In this document: one piece after another, positions 54,912 through 63,590 of the stretch | How the letters are laid out: every line of letters begins with the position of its first letter | Numbering within the stretch: position 1 is the stretch's first letter | Assembly: GCA_020444045.1 (NCBI GenBank) | Contig: JAHLLS010000010.1 | Location: 1 to 64,000 of the forward strand | DNA: 64,000 nt | Direction of reading: 5' to 3' | DNA from: Deltaproteobacteria bacterium | GTDB taxonomy: Bacteria > Desulfobacterota > Desulfobacteria > Desulfobacterales > UBA5852 | The notes under the pieces: generated by a model | Seen by the model: the letters and a program-made list of their open reading frames with translations, nothing else | What the model was told of the DNA's origin: nothing | The model's database searches: none | Program-made: the position numbers and the translations under genes

Positions 54912-55685
54912 ATGAAAAAAACCGCCTCTGCCCCGAATGTTCACGCTGGCAAAGAAACCCGACTGGCGTTTTCATCGGACGGCTGTTGCCTGCAAGGGAC
55001 TCTGCATCTTCCCAATCGGTTATCCCCCAATTTGATCGTCGGTTCCCACGGCCTCTACAGTAGCGGCAATTCTCCCAAACAGATCGAACTGGCCCATCGC
55101 TGCTGCCAGATGGGCATCGCCTATTTCCGATTCGACCATCGGGGCTGCGGCCACAGCGAAGGACGCTTCGAAACGGTTACCACCCTGCCGGGGCGACGCA
55201 ACGATTTGGTGAATGCGGTGTCATTTCTGCGAAAAACGTTCCGCCTTGGACCGCAACTAGGCCTGTTCGGCAGCAGCCTCGGCGGGGCGACCTGTCTGGC
55301 CGCCGCCGGCGTCCTGAAACCATCACGGCTGGTGACCCTGGCCGCCCCGGTGGACAGCTGTTCCATATTGGCGGCCGTCGAAAAAGACGAGGCCCCCGTC
55401 GCCCCCTTTTTTTTCAAGGATGTCTTTCAGTTTGACCTGCGCCACGAACTCGGTGCCCTCAGCGACCTCCTGGTCATTCACGGCGACAAGGATGAGGTCA
55501 TCCCCTCCTCGCATGCCGAGGTCATTTTCAAACGGGCGCGCGACCCTAAAAAGCTGCTTTTCATAGCCGGGGGCGACCATCGTCTCAGCCGCCGCAACCA
55601 TCAACAAGAGTTCGTCAGCGAAACCCTGAACTGGCTAAAACCGTTGACGAACCCCCTGCCAAACGATAGAAAAATCCCATGCTGA
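54912..55685 (+). CDS. alpha/beta hydrolase
   Basis: A serine hydrolase of 257 residues from the ATG at 54912 (the frame is open to 54786, but that upstream part overlaps the start of the divergent rlmD and has no ribosome site). Motifs: GSHGLYSSGNS (oxyanion region), YFRFDHRGCGHSEG, the nucleophile elbow LFGSSLGGAT, VIHGDKDEVIP (aspartate) and AGGDHRL (histidine). The substrate is unknown. Confidence 0.82.
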   Translation: MKKTASAPNVHAGKETRLAFSSDGCCLQGTLHLPNRLSPNLIVGSHGLYSSGNSPKQIELAHRCCQMGIAYFRFDHRGCGHSEGRFETVTTLPGRRNDLVNAVSFLRKTFRLGPQLGLFGSSLGGATCLAAAGVLKPSRLVTLAAPVDSCSILAAVEKDEAPVAPFFFKDVFQFDLRHELGALSDLLVIHGDKDEVIPSSHAEVIFKRARDPKKLLFIAGGDHRLSRRNHQQEFVSETLNWLKPLTNPLPNDRKIPC

Positions 55686-56008
55686 ATGTCAACGTAGCCC
55701 AACTGAGCCCGTCGGAACTCAAAGCGATCCGGGATCTTGAGAAATCTTTAGGCGACAAGGTGTGTTTGCTGGCTGTCGAAAAAGCCGGTGCCCTTTACGC
55801 CCTGGAAGCCAAAATGGGACCCAACCACTGGGAGCGCATCGACCTGGTTTACCCTGAAATCGACAACCTGAGAGCTTTTTTCGGAAACCATGAAGACGCC
55901 CACGATGCCAAAGCGGCCCTCAAATCCTTCTTGAATTCCCCCAAAGCCAAGACCCTTCAAAAACGACCGATCCGCATCCGGCTGAGTGTGCCCGTCATCG
56001 ACGAATAG
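55679..56008 (+). CDS. hypothetical protein
   Basis: A 109-residue soluble protein with no recognised domain. It begins MLNVNVAQLSPSELKAIRDLEKSLG and ends in a basic, arginine-rich strand. No cysteine cluster, signal peptide or membrane segment. It overlaps the hydrolase stop by 7 nt, so it is probably cotranslated with it. Confidence 0.7.
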   Translation: MLNVNVAQLSPSELKAIRDLEKSLGDKVCLLAVEKAGALYALEAKMGPNHWERIDLVYPEIDNLRAFFGNHEDAHDAKAALKSFLNSPKAKTLQKRPIRIRLSVPVIDE

Positions 56009-56104
56009 GGCTGGTTTCGCCAGGTGTCCGATATCGGCGTTACGCTTTCACAGTTGTAGGATTACCAACCGGTTGACGCTCAGGAAAGACCATGGCGCGG
56101 CCTG

Positions 56105-57289
56105 TCAAAAGCGATGATCGAACACGGTGCGGCCATCGATCATGAACCAGACCGGTGTGGCCAAATTGGCCGGAAAGGCCTGCGGACCGCCGGGCAGGGC
56201 CAAAAGGGTCGCCCAATAACCCGGGGCAATCACTCCGGTGCGGGATAACCCCATCAACATGGCGCCATGCTGCGTGGCGCACTGGACAGCTTCCGGGATG
56301 CTATAACCGGCTTCCAGCAGGAGTTTGATTTCCTCCCGGACCGCACGACCATGATGAACGCCGATGGTACCGGCGTCCGTCCCCACCGCAACCTTGACGC
56401 CCAACGCCCGGGCCTGACGCATCTGTTCGAGCTGGTGGTCCAGATTGCGTCGGGCAATGTCCGCCTCGCGGCTTCCGGGCCCGGCATGTTTCGCGTAGCC
56501 CCCCATGGTGCAGGCAGTCGGCACCCAGAACGCCTGTGATGCCGCCAGACGCCGCAAATTGTCCGCCCCCATAAAAAACCCGTGTTCAATGCTGTGGCAG
56601 CCGGCGGCAAGCGATTGGCGCACCGGTTCGCGGCCGTTGACATGCACCATGACCCGCTTTTTTTGATAAGCCACCACCTGAACCGCCGCTCGGAGTTCCT
56701 CCAACGGGAACTGGGGCGCTGTTTCCTTACCGTAGGTTTTTAGACTGTTCAGGCCGGAATTGACGATTTTGACATGATCGATGCGTTCTCGGTTCACCTT
56801 GACCGCCTGGGCAAGATGCTGTCCCTTGCCCGGGGGGCGGCCAATGAGGCGACCATAGCGACCGGCGCAGCGCCAGGCCCGACCGGCCGTGTGGACCGTC
56901 ACTGCCGCATGGTTCCCTATCGGTCGGGTTTGTTGGAAGCGCAGCACATGCCCGGCATAATCGCCGCCATCGCGGACCGCCGCAACACCGCAGGCCCGCT
57001 GCTGTTTCAGATGGGTTTCGATCACCGCCTGCATGCGCGCGTAGGGGGCGTTCAGCTGCCATTCCCGAACGGCAGCATCGGCCGTTCCGGACATGAACAG
57101 GTGCACGTGGCTGTCAATCAAACCTGGTATCAGCATGCAGTCACTGAGATCAAGATCCAAGGGGCCGTTATCGGCACCTGGGGGCGCATCGCACCGGCGG
57201 ATGCGGCCCTGCTCTATCTCCAGCAGTACATCTTCCTGAATCCCACTGTCGCGGCCGTCCACCACCCAGCCGGCCTTTATGGTATGCAC
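56105..57289 (-). CDS. amidohydrolase (imidazolonepropionase-like)
   Basis: A 394-residue metal-dependent hydrolase from the GTG at 57289, which lies 4 nt after the upstream hydrolase's stop (the open frame to 57421 overlaps that gene). GLIDSHVHLFMSG gives the first metal histidines; HVNGREPV, HSIEHGFFMG and VGTDAGTIG supply the rest, and WFMIDGRTVFDHRF ends the protein. Substrate unknown; related enzymes include cytosine/atrazine-type deaminases and dipeptidases. Confidence 0.82.
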   Translation of the reverse strand: MHTIKAGWVVDGRDSGIQEDVLLEIEQGRIRRCDAPPGADNGPLDLDLSDCMLIPGLIDSHVHLFMSGTADAAVREWQLNAPYARMQAVIETHLKQQRACGVAAVRDGGDYAGHVLRFQQTRPIGNHAAVTVHTAGRAWRCAGRYGRLIGRPPGKGQHLAQAVKVNRERIDHVKIVNSGLNSLKTYGKETAPQFPLEELRAAVQVVAYQKKRVMVHVNGREPVRQSLAAGCHSIEHGFFMGADNLRRLAASQAFWVPTACTMGGYAKHAGPGSREADIARRNLDHQLEQMRQARALGVKVAVGTDAGTIGVHHGRAVREEIKLLLEAGYSIPEAVQCATQHGAMLMGLSRTGVIAPGYWATLLALPGGPQAFPANLATPVWFMIDGRTVFDHRF

Positions 57290-57293
57290 CCCG

Positions 57294-58172
57294 TCAGTTT
57301 TCAATCTTCGATATGTCCTCGACAGGGCCCAGAGCGCCAAAACGCACGAGAAATTCCCGGATGGCGGGGATATACCCCGGTGTGGCGGAAGACGCACTGT
57401 GGCCGGCCCCCTGGGCGACATAGAGTGTCACGGGAACAGAAGTGAAACAGGCTTTTAGTTGGTGGGCAAAACGCACGGGGAAACGGCGGTCTTTTTCTCC
57501 ATGAATCAGCATAACCGGCATCGTGATATCCCTTGCCAGTCGGCAGGGTGTCATCCGACGCAGCCGTCCCCGGTAAAAGAGGTTCATCCAAAACAGAATC
57601 ATCGGCCCGAAGCAATGACCAAAAAATGGGCTGGCCCAAATGTAAAGATGCATCAGGGCTTCGCGGGTTTCCGCAAACACGCCCTCCAGAAATAGGAGCT
57701 GGATTTTCTCCGGGTTTCGCACCGCGGCAATCAGGGCGCCGCCGGAACCGGCAGAATGTCCGTAAAGCATTACCGGTTCGTCCAGCCAGTGCAGCACCGT
57801 TTCGATATCTTCGGCAAACTTCATGATATTCATCATGCGGCTGGGTGAACTGTGTCCGTGATCACGGGCGCTGTGCATGACCGTCGTAAACCCCCACCGG
57901 GCGAAAATGCGTGCCCGTCCTACCATTCGATCCCGATTCCGGCCCCACCCATGCATAAACAGGATGGTTCCACGGGAAGGCCCGTCAGGCAAGACACGCC
58001 ATACCTCGATGGAACCGCCGTCCACCGCTTCGAGCCTCAGGTCTTCGACATGACCCCAGTCCGGCGGGTCCTGGACGGGATTTCGCGGGTATTGTTGAAC
58101 GACATAGGCCAGGATCAGCGTCACAAATCCATAGACACCGGCAAGGGCCGCTAAGATAATAAATAAATTCAT
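57294..58172 (-). CDS. membrane-anchored alpha/beta hydrolase
   Basis: A 292-residue hydrolase with one N-terminal membrane helix (about 3-25) and a cytoplasmic or periplasmic hydrolase domain: ILFMHGWGRN, the nucleophile elbow YGHSAGSGGA, LIHGEKDRRFP and GAGHSASS. The ATG at 58172 shares its A with the cinA stop (TAATG), evidence of translational coupling; the frame is open to 58331. Middle gene of cinA-hydrolase-amidohydrolase. Confidence 0.84.
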   Translation of the reverse strand: MNLFIILAALAGVYGFVTLILAYVVQQYPRNPVQDPPDWGHVEDLRLEAVDGGSIEVWRVLPDGPSRGTILFMHGWGRNRDRMVGRARIFARWGFTTVMHSARDHGHSSPSRMMNIMKFAEDIETVLHWLDEPVMLYGHSAGSGGALIAAVRNPEKIQLLFLEGVFAETREALMHLYIWASPFFGHCFGPMILFWMNLFYRGRLRRMTPCRLARDITMPVMLIHGEKDRRFPVRFAHQLKACFTSVPVTLYVAQGAGHSASSATPGYIPAIREFLVRFGALGPVEDISKIEN

Positions 58173-59443
58173 TATTCTGTTAATCCATTCACACGCAGGG
58201 TTCCCATGAGATATTGCCGCAAACGATCGAAGGCGGTCGCTGCAAATAAGCGCCGGTTCAAATCGCGATCGCCAAATGGAAAAACATAACGAAAGGTGCG
58301 TGTTCCTTCCGGCGTGGCCAATCCGATGCAAACCGTTCCCACCGGTTTTTCAGCGGTCCCCCCGTCCGGACCGGCAATGCCCGTCGTCGACAGCGCATAG
58401 TCGGCTCCGGCTCGGCGCCGGGCCCCCTCCGCCATTTCATGGGCGGTCGCTTCATCAACCGCCCCATACCGTTCAAGGGTTTCGGGTGAAACACCCAGAA
58501 CAGCTATTTTAGCCTCATTGGCGTATGTTACCGCGGACAGAAGAAAAAAACCGGAGCTGCCGGGCACATCCGTCAACTGCTTGGCCATCAATCCGCCGGT
58601 GCAACTCTCCGCCACCGCCAAGGTCGCCCGGCGTTCCATCAGCATGCCGCCCAGCACTTCCGGCAGCCGCCTTCCATCGGTGGAAAGCACGCGTTTCCCC
58701 AACCGCTCGCAAATGATTTCCTTGAGCTGCCGCATCTGCGCTGCCAACGTCTCCAGCCGCTCGCCCTGGCCGTAGACGCGCACATGAATCTCGGGAAACA
58801 ACACCCGCAGCCCAACCCGCAATGGCCCGTTTGGCGGTGTGATGTCCTTTAGTTTATCCCCCACCACGGATTCCGGCAGTCCAAATGTTGAAATCACAAC
58901 CACCACATGGACCATGCCGTCCGATCGATGCGGCTGGGTAAAAGCATTTACCACATGCCGGGCCAGCATCGGCCGCATTTCGCGGGGCACCCCCGGCAGG
59001 AAGACCATCCGACAGGCACCGATGGTCATTCGGAACCCCGGGGCCGTCCCGTCGGTGTTTTCTAAAACCAAAGCCCCCTGGGGCATCAGGGCCTGTTTAC
59101 GATTGGTCGTCGACATGGCCATGCCCCTGGCGTGAAAAAACCGTTCGATTTGCTCCAGTGCCACCGGCATTTCTTCTAGTGCAACGCCCGCGGCGCGGGC
59201 GGCAGCTTCAGCGGTCCTGTCGTCCGCCGTGGGCCCCAAACCGCCCGTGATCACCGCCATATCGGAACGGCCGGCAATCTCTCGAAGCACGGCGGCAATG
59301 TCGTCCAGGTCGTCCCCGACGCAGGTGTGGCGGTTAACGGTGATACCGATGGTTTCAAGTGCTTCCGCTATGAAAGCGGCGTTGGTATCGACGACGGCGC
59401 CGGTGCGCACCTCGTCACCGGTGGATAGTATCTCGGCCTGCAT
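58172..59443 (-). CDS. CinA-like protein (nicotinamide-nucleotide amidase family)
   Basis: A 423-residue protein. The N-terminal MoCF-like domain (1-170) begins QAEILSTGDEVRTGAVVDTNAAFIAE and includes VITGGLGPTADDRT. The C-terminal CinA/PncC domain (about 260-410) has AVAESCTGGLMAKQLTDVPGSS and STTGIAGPDGGTAEKPVGTVCIG. Such proteins deamidate NMN and hydrolyse ADP-ribose. Complete length. First gene of a three-gene transcript. Confidence 0.92.
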   Translation of the reverse strand: MQAEILSTGDEVRTGAVVDTNAAFIAEALETIGITVNRHTCVGDDLDDIAAVLREIAGRSDMAVITGGLGPTADDRTAEAAARAAGVALEEMPVALEQIERFFHARGMAMSTTNRKQALMPQGALVLENTDGTAPGFRMTIGACRMVFLPGVPREMRPMLARHVVNAFTQPHRSDGMVHVVVVISTFGLPESVVGDKLKDITPPNGPLRVGLRVLFPEIHVRVYGQGERLETLAAQMRQLKEIICERLGKRVLSTDGRRLPEVLGGMLMERRATLAVAESCTGGLMAKQLTDVPGSSGFFLLSAVTYANEAKIAVLGVSPETLERYGAVDEATAHEMAEGARRRAGADYALSTTGIAGPDGGTAEKPVGTVCIGLATPEGTRTFRYVFPFGDRDLNRRLFAATAFDRLRQYLMGTLRVNGLTE

Positions 59444-59730
59444 GTGGTGATCTCCGTCTCAATTCCGGGCAGGTATCGCTGCCAGACCCCATTTAAATCC
59501 CCCATCGATAAATCGCGCTTGGGACCATAGCGAGATTGGGCCACAATGGCAAACGGATTTGCCGTTTATTCCTCACGCCCAGGGCTCAAGGAATTTGACA
59601 CAGCCACACAACCGTTCGGCAGTCCTAAAACGCGCCCTATGCTTGCATTGCATCGACTCCTGCCGCATGGTATGTCAGTTGGAACATCTGTTATTTTGAA
59701 CCCCATACGTTCCGGGAAGCGCGTCCGCCT

Positions 59731-61065
59731 ATGAATCGCATCCTTATTACCAACGCCGAAATCGTGAACGAGCAGAAAGTCTTCAGCGGGGATGTGCTGA
59801 TCTGCCGAGGACGCATCCATGCCATCGGCGGCGACCTGGGGTCGCAACCCCACGACCTGGTGATCGACGCTGCAGGAAAGCTGCTGATGCCCGGCCTGAT
59901 CGACGACCAGGTTCATTTCCGCGAGCCGGGGTATACCCATAAGGGCGATATCGGATCGGAATCACGGGCAGCCGTAGCCGGCGGTATCACCAGTTTCATG
60001 GAGATGCCCAACACGCAGCCCACCACCACCGACCGCGGCGCGCTGGACGCAAAGCGAGTTATTGCTTCCCGCACGGCCTACGCCAACTATGCCTTTTACC
60101 TGGGTGCCACCAACACCAATATCGATGCCGTTAAATCCCTCGATCCCCAAATAACCTGCGGTGTCAAAGTCTTCATGGGCGCCTCCACTGGCGACATGCT
60201 GGTGGATGATCCCCGCACCCTGGAGAAGATATTTGCCGAAGCGCCCATTCTCGTTGCCACCCACTGTGAAGACACCCCCACCATTATAGCGAACGAAGCG
60301 CGCTTCCGCGCACAGTTCGGCGATGACGTTCCCATGCGGCACCATCCCGATATCCGCAGCCGGGAGGCCTGCCTGGCATCATCTTCCCTGGCGGTGGATC
60401 TGGCAAAACGCCACGGCACCCGCCTGCATGTCCTGCACTTGACCACGGCGGATGAAATGGTGCTTTTCAACAGCGGTCCCCCTGACGGCAAAAAGATAAC
60501 CGCCGAGGTCTGCGCCCACCATCTCTTTTTCAACGCCGCCGATTACAAAACCCACGGCGCGCGCATCAAGTGCAACCCCGCCATCAAAACCGAAGCCGAC
60601 CGCCGGGCGCTTCTCAAGGCGATCCAGGACGACCATATCGATGTCATCGCCACGGACCATGCTCCCCATACATGGAAGGAAAAACAGCGCCTCTACTTTG
60701 AGGCTCCTTCCGGGCTGCCGTTGGTGCAGGATGCCCTGCCGTCCCTTCTGGAGCACGTCCACCGCGGCGACCTATCGCTTCCCCAGATCGTGGCAAAGAC
60801 CAGCCATGCTCCCGCCCGTCTGTTTAACATCAGAGATCGCGGTTACATTCGCGAAGGGTATTGGGCGGACCTGGTGCTCGTAGACCTCGATCGACCGCAC
60901 GTCGTTGACAAAAAGAACGTTATCGGCCGCTGCGGTTGGTCCCCCTTCGAGGGGTATTCGTTTCGATCGACGGTTGAAATGACGATGGTAAATGGCCGGA
61001 TCGTCTATCAAAACGGTCAGGTGGTCGATCCCCCGCAGGGCTTACCTCTTGAATTCGAGCGATAA
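59731..61065 (+). CDS. dihydroorotase (second, Bacteroides-type)
   Basis: A 444-residue class I-like dihydroorotase: LLMPGLIDDQVHFREPGYTHKGDI, then TSFMEMPNTQPTTT, VFMGASTGDMLVDD, VATHCEDTPT and VIATDHAPHTWKEK. It is longer than the pyrC at 41775 and of a different subfamily, so both may be active, or this one may act on a related cyclic amide. About 290 bp precede it without a gene; they include GGCAAACGGATTTGCC (6-bp dyad). Confidence 0.87.
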   Translation: MNRILITNAEIVNEQKVFSGDVLICRGRIHAIGGDLGSQPHDLVIDAAGKLLMPGLIDDQVHFREPGYTHKGDIGSESRAAVAGGITSFMEMPNTQPTTTDRGALDAKRVIASRTAYANYAFYLGATNTNIDAVKSLDPQITCGVKVFMGASTGDMLVDDPRTLEKIFAEAPILVATHCEDTPTIIANEARFRAQFGDDVPMRHHPDIRSREACLASSSLAVDLAKRHGTRLHVLHLTTADEMVLFNSGPPDGKKITAEVCAHHLFFNAADYKTHGARIKCNPAIKTEADRRALLKAIQDDHIDVIATDHAPHTWKEKQRLYFEAPSGLPLVQDALPSLLEHVHRGDLSLPQIVAKTSHAPARLFNIRDRGYIREGYWADLVLVDLDRPHVVDKKNVIGRCGWSPFEGYSFRSTVEMTMVNGRIVYQNGQVVDPPQGLPLEFER

Positions 61066-61119
61066 ACGCCGAATCTATTTTGTGAGGGTTCCCCGTCACA
61101 CTCAAAAGGAACTAAGCGG

Positions 61120-61653
61120 ATGAAAATAAAACCGACCTTATTTATCGTAATAATAAGCCTGGTAGTTGTCCACGCCGGGCATGCGGAAGACGTGATGCAA
61201 AGCTTTTCCGGTATTCTCTGGGGGACCCCGATTGAAGAAATCCGTGGTTTACAGGAATCCGCGCGTGACGGTGATATCCATTACTATAAACGTGCCGAAG
61301 ATTTTTACAACATCGCCGGCGTTACTCTACCCGACGTCGTTTATGGCTTTTATCAGGGGAAGTATTTTGCCGCTTACATGAAGCTGGCATCATCCGACAT
61401 TTTCAGCAAGGTTAAACGCCACCTCGATACCGTTTATGGCGATGCCCGTTCCCAGTTGCGGCTCAACCAGACCGTTTACATCTGGGAGTATCTGGACGTC
61501 AAAATAAAATTGAAGCAGTATAACGATCAGTTCCATGGCAAACTGGCCTTCTACTATATGCCCCTGTCAAACAAAGCGAACAGGATAAAAATCGAAGACG
61601 ACAAGGAAATCGTTTTCAAGATAGAATCCGGTGAACCGGAATACGATTTTTAA
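61120..61653 (+). CDS. exported hypothetical protein
   Basis: A 177-residue protein with a signal peptide (LFIVIISLVVVHAGHA, cleavage near 21-23). The mature part has WGTPIEEIRGL, a motif seen in small exported proteins of deltaproteobacteria, and no catalytic motif. Periplasmic. Function unknown. It follows the dihydroorotase after 54 nt. Confidence 0.75.
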   Translation: MKIKPTLFIVIISLVVVHAGHAEDVMQSFSGILWGTPIEEIRGLQESARDGDIHYYKRAEDFYNIAGVTLPDVVYGFYQGKYFAAYMKLASSDIFSKVKRHLDTVYGDARSQLRLNQTVYIWEYLDVKIKLKQYNDQFHGKLAFYYMPLSNKANRIKIEDDKEIVFKIESGEPEYDF

Positions 61654-61871
61654 ATGATGGCGAGGCCTGACAACCCTCTCATCGCGAACAGGCTGCATCG
61701 TTGCTGGAACCCCTGCGGCGAAAAGCGCAAAAGACTATAACCCATTTCAAAATTATTGTATCTTTTTGTCCTCCTGCAGTATCTCAAACAGCACAGTTTC
61801 GACCACGCACGATACCATAGACAGGGTAGTTTATTTCACAATCTCAATATGTTGTGCAATATACTGGTGCG

Positions 61872-61887
61872 TGGCACTATAGTTGCA
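61872..61887 (+). promoter_or_regulatory. sigma54 (-24/-12) promoter of the CheY-like gene
   Basis: TGGCACT (61872-61878), ATAG and TTGCA (61883-61887) make GG-N10-GC with both consensus blocks near perfect. The start is expected near 61897, giving a 46-nt leader to the ATG at 61943. Confidence 0.8.
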
Positions 61888-61942
61888 GATATATCTTTTC
61901 TCGACGTTCCTTCCCCGGTAGCCCTAACGCAGGTGGTTCAAC

Positions 61943-62332
61943 ATGACAACCCAACCATTGAAAAAAGTGCTTGTCGTTGATGATTTTGAAGGCGTGGCCA
62001 CACTGGTCAAGGAAGCCATCGAAGACATCAACTATTCCGTAAAAACCGCCTGCAGTGCGGAAGACGGCTACCGGACCTATCTGCGCTTCAAACCCGACAT
62101 CGTGATTACCGATATCGAGATGGGGGGCAAAAACGGCTTTGAGCTTGTAGATGATATTCGCTGCATCGATCCGGAGATTAAAGTGATTTTCATGAGTGGC
62201 TACTCCGACAAACTTGAAAACCGCCGCCAATCGGAAGTCGACAGGTGTTCCATCGCCTTCTTACCGAAACCGTTCTCGCTGGATGACCTCTACGATCACC
62301 TGGATCATTTCAGCGCTGTTGCCTGCCACTGA
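61943..62332 (+). CDS. single-domain (CheY-like) response regulator
   Basis: A 129-residue stand-alone receiver. D13/D14 and phosphoacceptor D57 (VITDIEMGG), MSGYSD (T/S position S) and K111-ish LPKPF complete the phosphorylation site. There is no output domain, so it probably acts by protein contact or phosphate relay. No histidine kinase lies nearby. A sigma54 promoter precedes it. The small membrane protein follows 20 nt downstream. Confidence 0.9.
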   Translation: MTTQPLKKVLVVDDFEGVATLVKEAIEDINYSVKTACSAEDGYRTYLRFKPDIVITDIEMGGKNGFELVDDIRCIDPEIKVIFMSGYSDKLENRRQSEVDRCSIAFLPKPFSLDDLYDHLDHFSAVACH

Positions 62333-62352
62333 CACTCAAAGAGAAGATCGCC

Positions 62353-62607
62353 ATGACCACGTCCTCACCTTTTGACCATTTACCGTCCGGATACGCAGAA
62401 GATGCGCCATTCACCATGTCGGAACCGGCCCTTCCATCCATGACAGAATTTCAGGAAAAGACCGATTCGCTCCAAACCCTTTCATCCGGGTTCATCGGCA
62501 ATCCATTTCATCGAAATCGATTTTTCGGTGGTATTTGCCTGGCACTGCCGCTTTCAGCTTTGCTGTGGTTCTTGATTTACCGGGCCCTGCAGCTGTTTAA
62601 GCTGTAA
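62353..62607 (+). CDS. small hypothetical membrane protein
   Basis: An 84-residue protein with one membrane helix near the C-terminus (about 57-80, GGICLALPLSALLWFLIYRAL) and a hydrophilic N-terminal half. AGAGAAG lies 7 nt before the ATG. It probably shares the sigma54 transcript of the CheY-like gene, so a signalling role is possible. No recognised domain. Confidence 0.65.
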   Translation: MTTSSPFDHLPSGYAEDAPFTMSEPALPSMTEFQEKTDSLQTLSSGFIGNPFHRNRFFGGICLALPLSALLWFLIYRALQLFKL

Positions 62608-62735
62608 TCGTCTGACGTCAGCGCCGCCGCTTCGGATTTAACGACCCATCAACAGCCATCTCTTGCGCCTCAACCAAACCTGCCGTTAGACGCCCTCTCT
62701 TATTCATCAAGGGAAACGCTTCTGTCCCACAAACT

Positions 62736-62772
62736 AAAAAAGCCTGCAAATCCGTTTCGGACTTTGCAGGCT
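62736..62772 (-). terminator. rho-independent terminator after tRNA-Cys
   Basis: AGCCTGCAAA (62741-62750) pairs with TTTGCAGGCT (62763-62772), extended by TCCG/CGGA with one bulge. On the minus strand the stem is followed by TTTTTAG. Confidence 0.85.
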
Positions 62773-62787
62773 GAATTTGTCGGTGCT

Positions 62788-62862
62788 TGGAGGCGGCAGT
62801 CAGATTCGAACTGACGAATAACGGCTTTGCAGGCCGCTGCCTTACCACTTGGCTATGCCGCC
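62788..62862 (-). tRNA. tRNA-Cys (anticodon GCA)
   Basis: Acceptor GGCGGCA pairs with TGCCGCC. Anticodon loop CTGCAAA (GCA), T loop TTCGAAT, discriminator T and encoded CCA. The terminator lies 16 nt downstream. Confidence 0.96.
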
Positions 62863-62872
62863 AGAAAAAAAA

Positions 62873-62947
62873 TGGAGCGGGAAACGGGATTTGAACCCGC
62901 GACTTCGACCTTGGCAAGGTCGCACTCTACCACTGAGTTATTCCCGC
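62873..62947 (-). tRNA. tRNA-Gly (anticodon GCC)
   Basis: Acceptor GCGGGAA pairs with TTCCCGC. Anticodon loop TTGCCAA (GCC), T loop TTCAAAT, encoded CCA. Cotranscribed with tRNA-Cys 10 nt downstream. Confidence 0.96.
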
Positions 62948-62963
62948 TCAGTTAAGAAAACGT

Positions 62964-62992
62964 TTACTATCGATTCCTTTGATTGATGTCAA
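62964..62992 (-). promoter_or_regulatory. sigma70-type promoter of tRNA-Gly/tRNA-Cys
   Basis: On the minus strand, TTGACA (62992-62987) and TAGTAA (62969-62964) are 17 nt apart, just upstream of tRNA-Gly. Confidence 0.65.
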
Positions 62993-63000
62993 CAAAAAAA

Positions 63001-63567
63001 TTAGAGTTTCAACACGTCCCGAAATCGTAAAAAATAGTCCGCCCCCGACCATACCGTCAACAGCAATGCGCACCAAAGAAAGAACATGCCGATCACGTGA
63101 AAATGGATGCCGAGATACGGATAATGGATCAGCAACGGAATGATGGCTGCAATCTGAAAGCCGGTTTTGTATTTCCCAAGATTAGAAGCGGAAACATCCT
63201 GCCGGCCTTCCGCCATCAGGTTGCGCAAACCGGTAACGGCCATTTCACGTCCGATAATGATACACACGATCCAGGCAGGAACCCAACCAAGCGATGTCAT
63301 CATGATAAAGGCGGAAGACACCAGCAGTTTATCAGCCACCGGGTCCATGACCTTCCCGAAACTCGACTCCAATCCCAGACGGCGGGCAAAAAAACCGTCC
63401 AGCGCATCGGTTACCGAAGCAATGCTGAATATCAAGGCCGCAAAAAAAGTGGTAAAGCGATTCGGAAACAGCAGCAAAACAACCAGGCCGGGTATCGCAA
63501 ACACCCGGTACATCGTGAGGACGTTGGGGTTGCTGAAATGTTTTTTTAATCGCTCCGAATATGCCAT
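63001..63567 (-). CDS. pgsA: CDP-diacylglycerol-glycerol-3-phosphate 3-phosphatidyltransferase
   Basis: Makes phosphatidylglycerophosphate; 188 residues. The CDP-alcohol phosphotransferase motif is DALDGFFARRLGLESSFGKV (then MDPVADK), and four to five hydrophobic segments follow. The ATG at 63567 is chosen because the family N-terminus (NVLTMYRVFAIPGLV) begins shortly after; the frame is open to 63612 inside the transaldolase gene. Its product is the substrate of PgpA, encoded at 44.9 kb. Confidence 0.92.
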   Translation of the reverse strand: MAYSERLKKHFSNPNVLTMYRVFAIPGLVVLLLFPNRFTTFFAALIFSIASVTDALDGFFARRLGLESSFGKVMDPVADKLLVSSAFIMMTSLGWVPAWIVCIIIGREMAVTGLRNLMAEGRQDVSASNLGKYKTGFQIAAIIPLLIHYPYLGIHFHVIGMFFLWCALLLTVWSGADYFLRFRDVLKL

Positions 63568-63590
63568 GCCACTGACTCTCTGTGTACCGG

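Noticed and set aside
59546-59562. TGGCAAA...TTTGCC as a sigma54 promoter before the second dihydroorotase
   Set aside because: GG-to-GC spacing is 11, not 10; the sequence is better explained as a short dyad.
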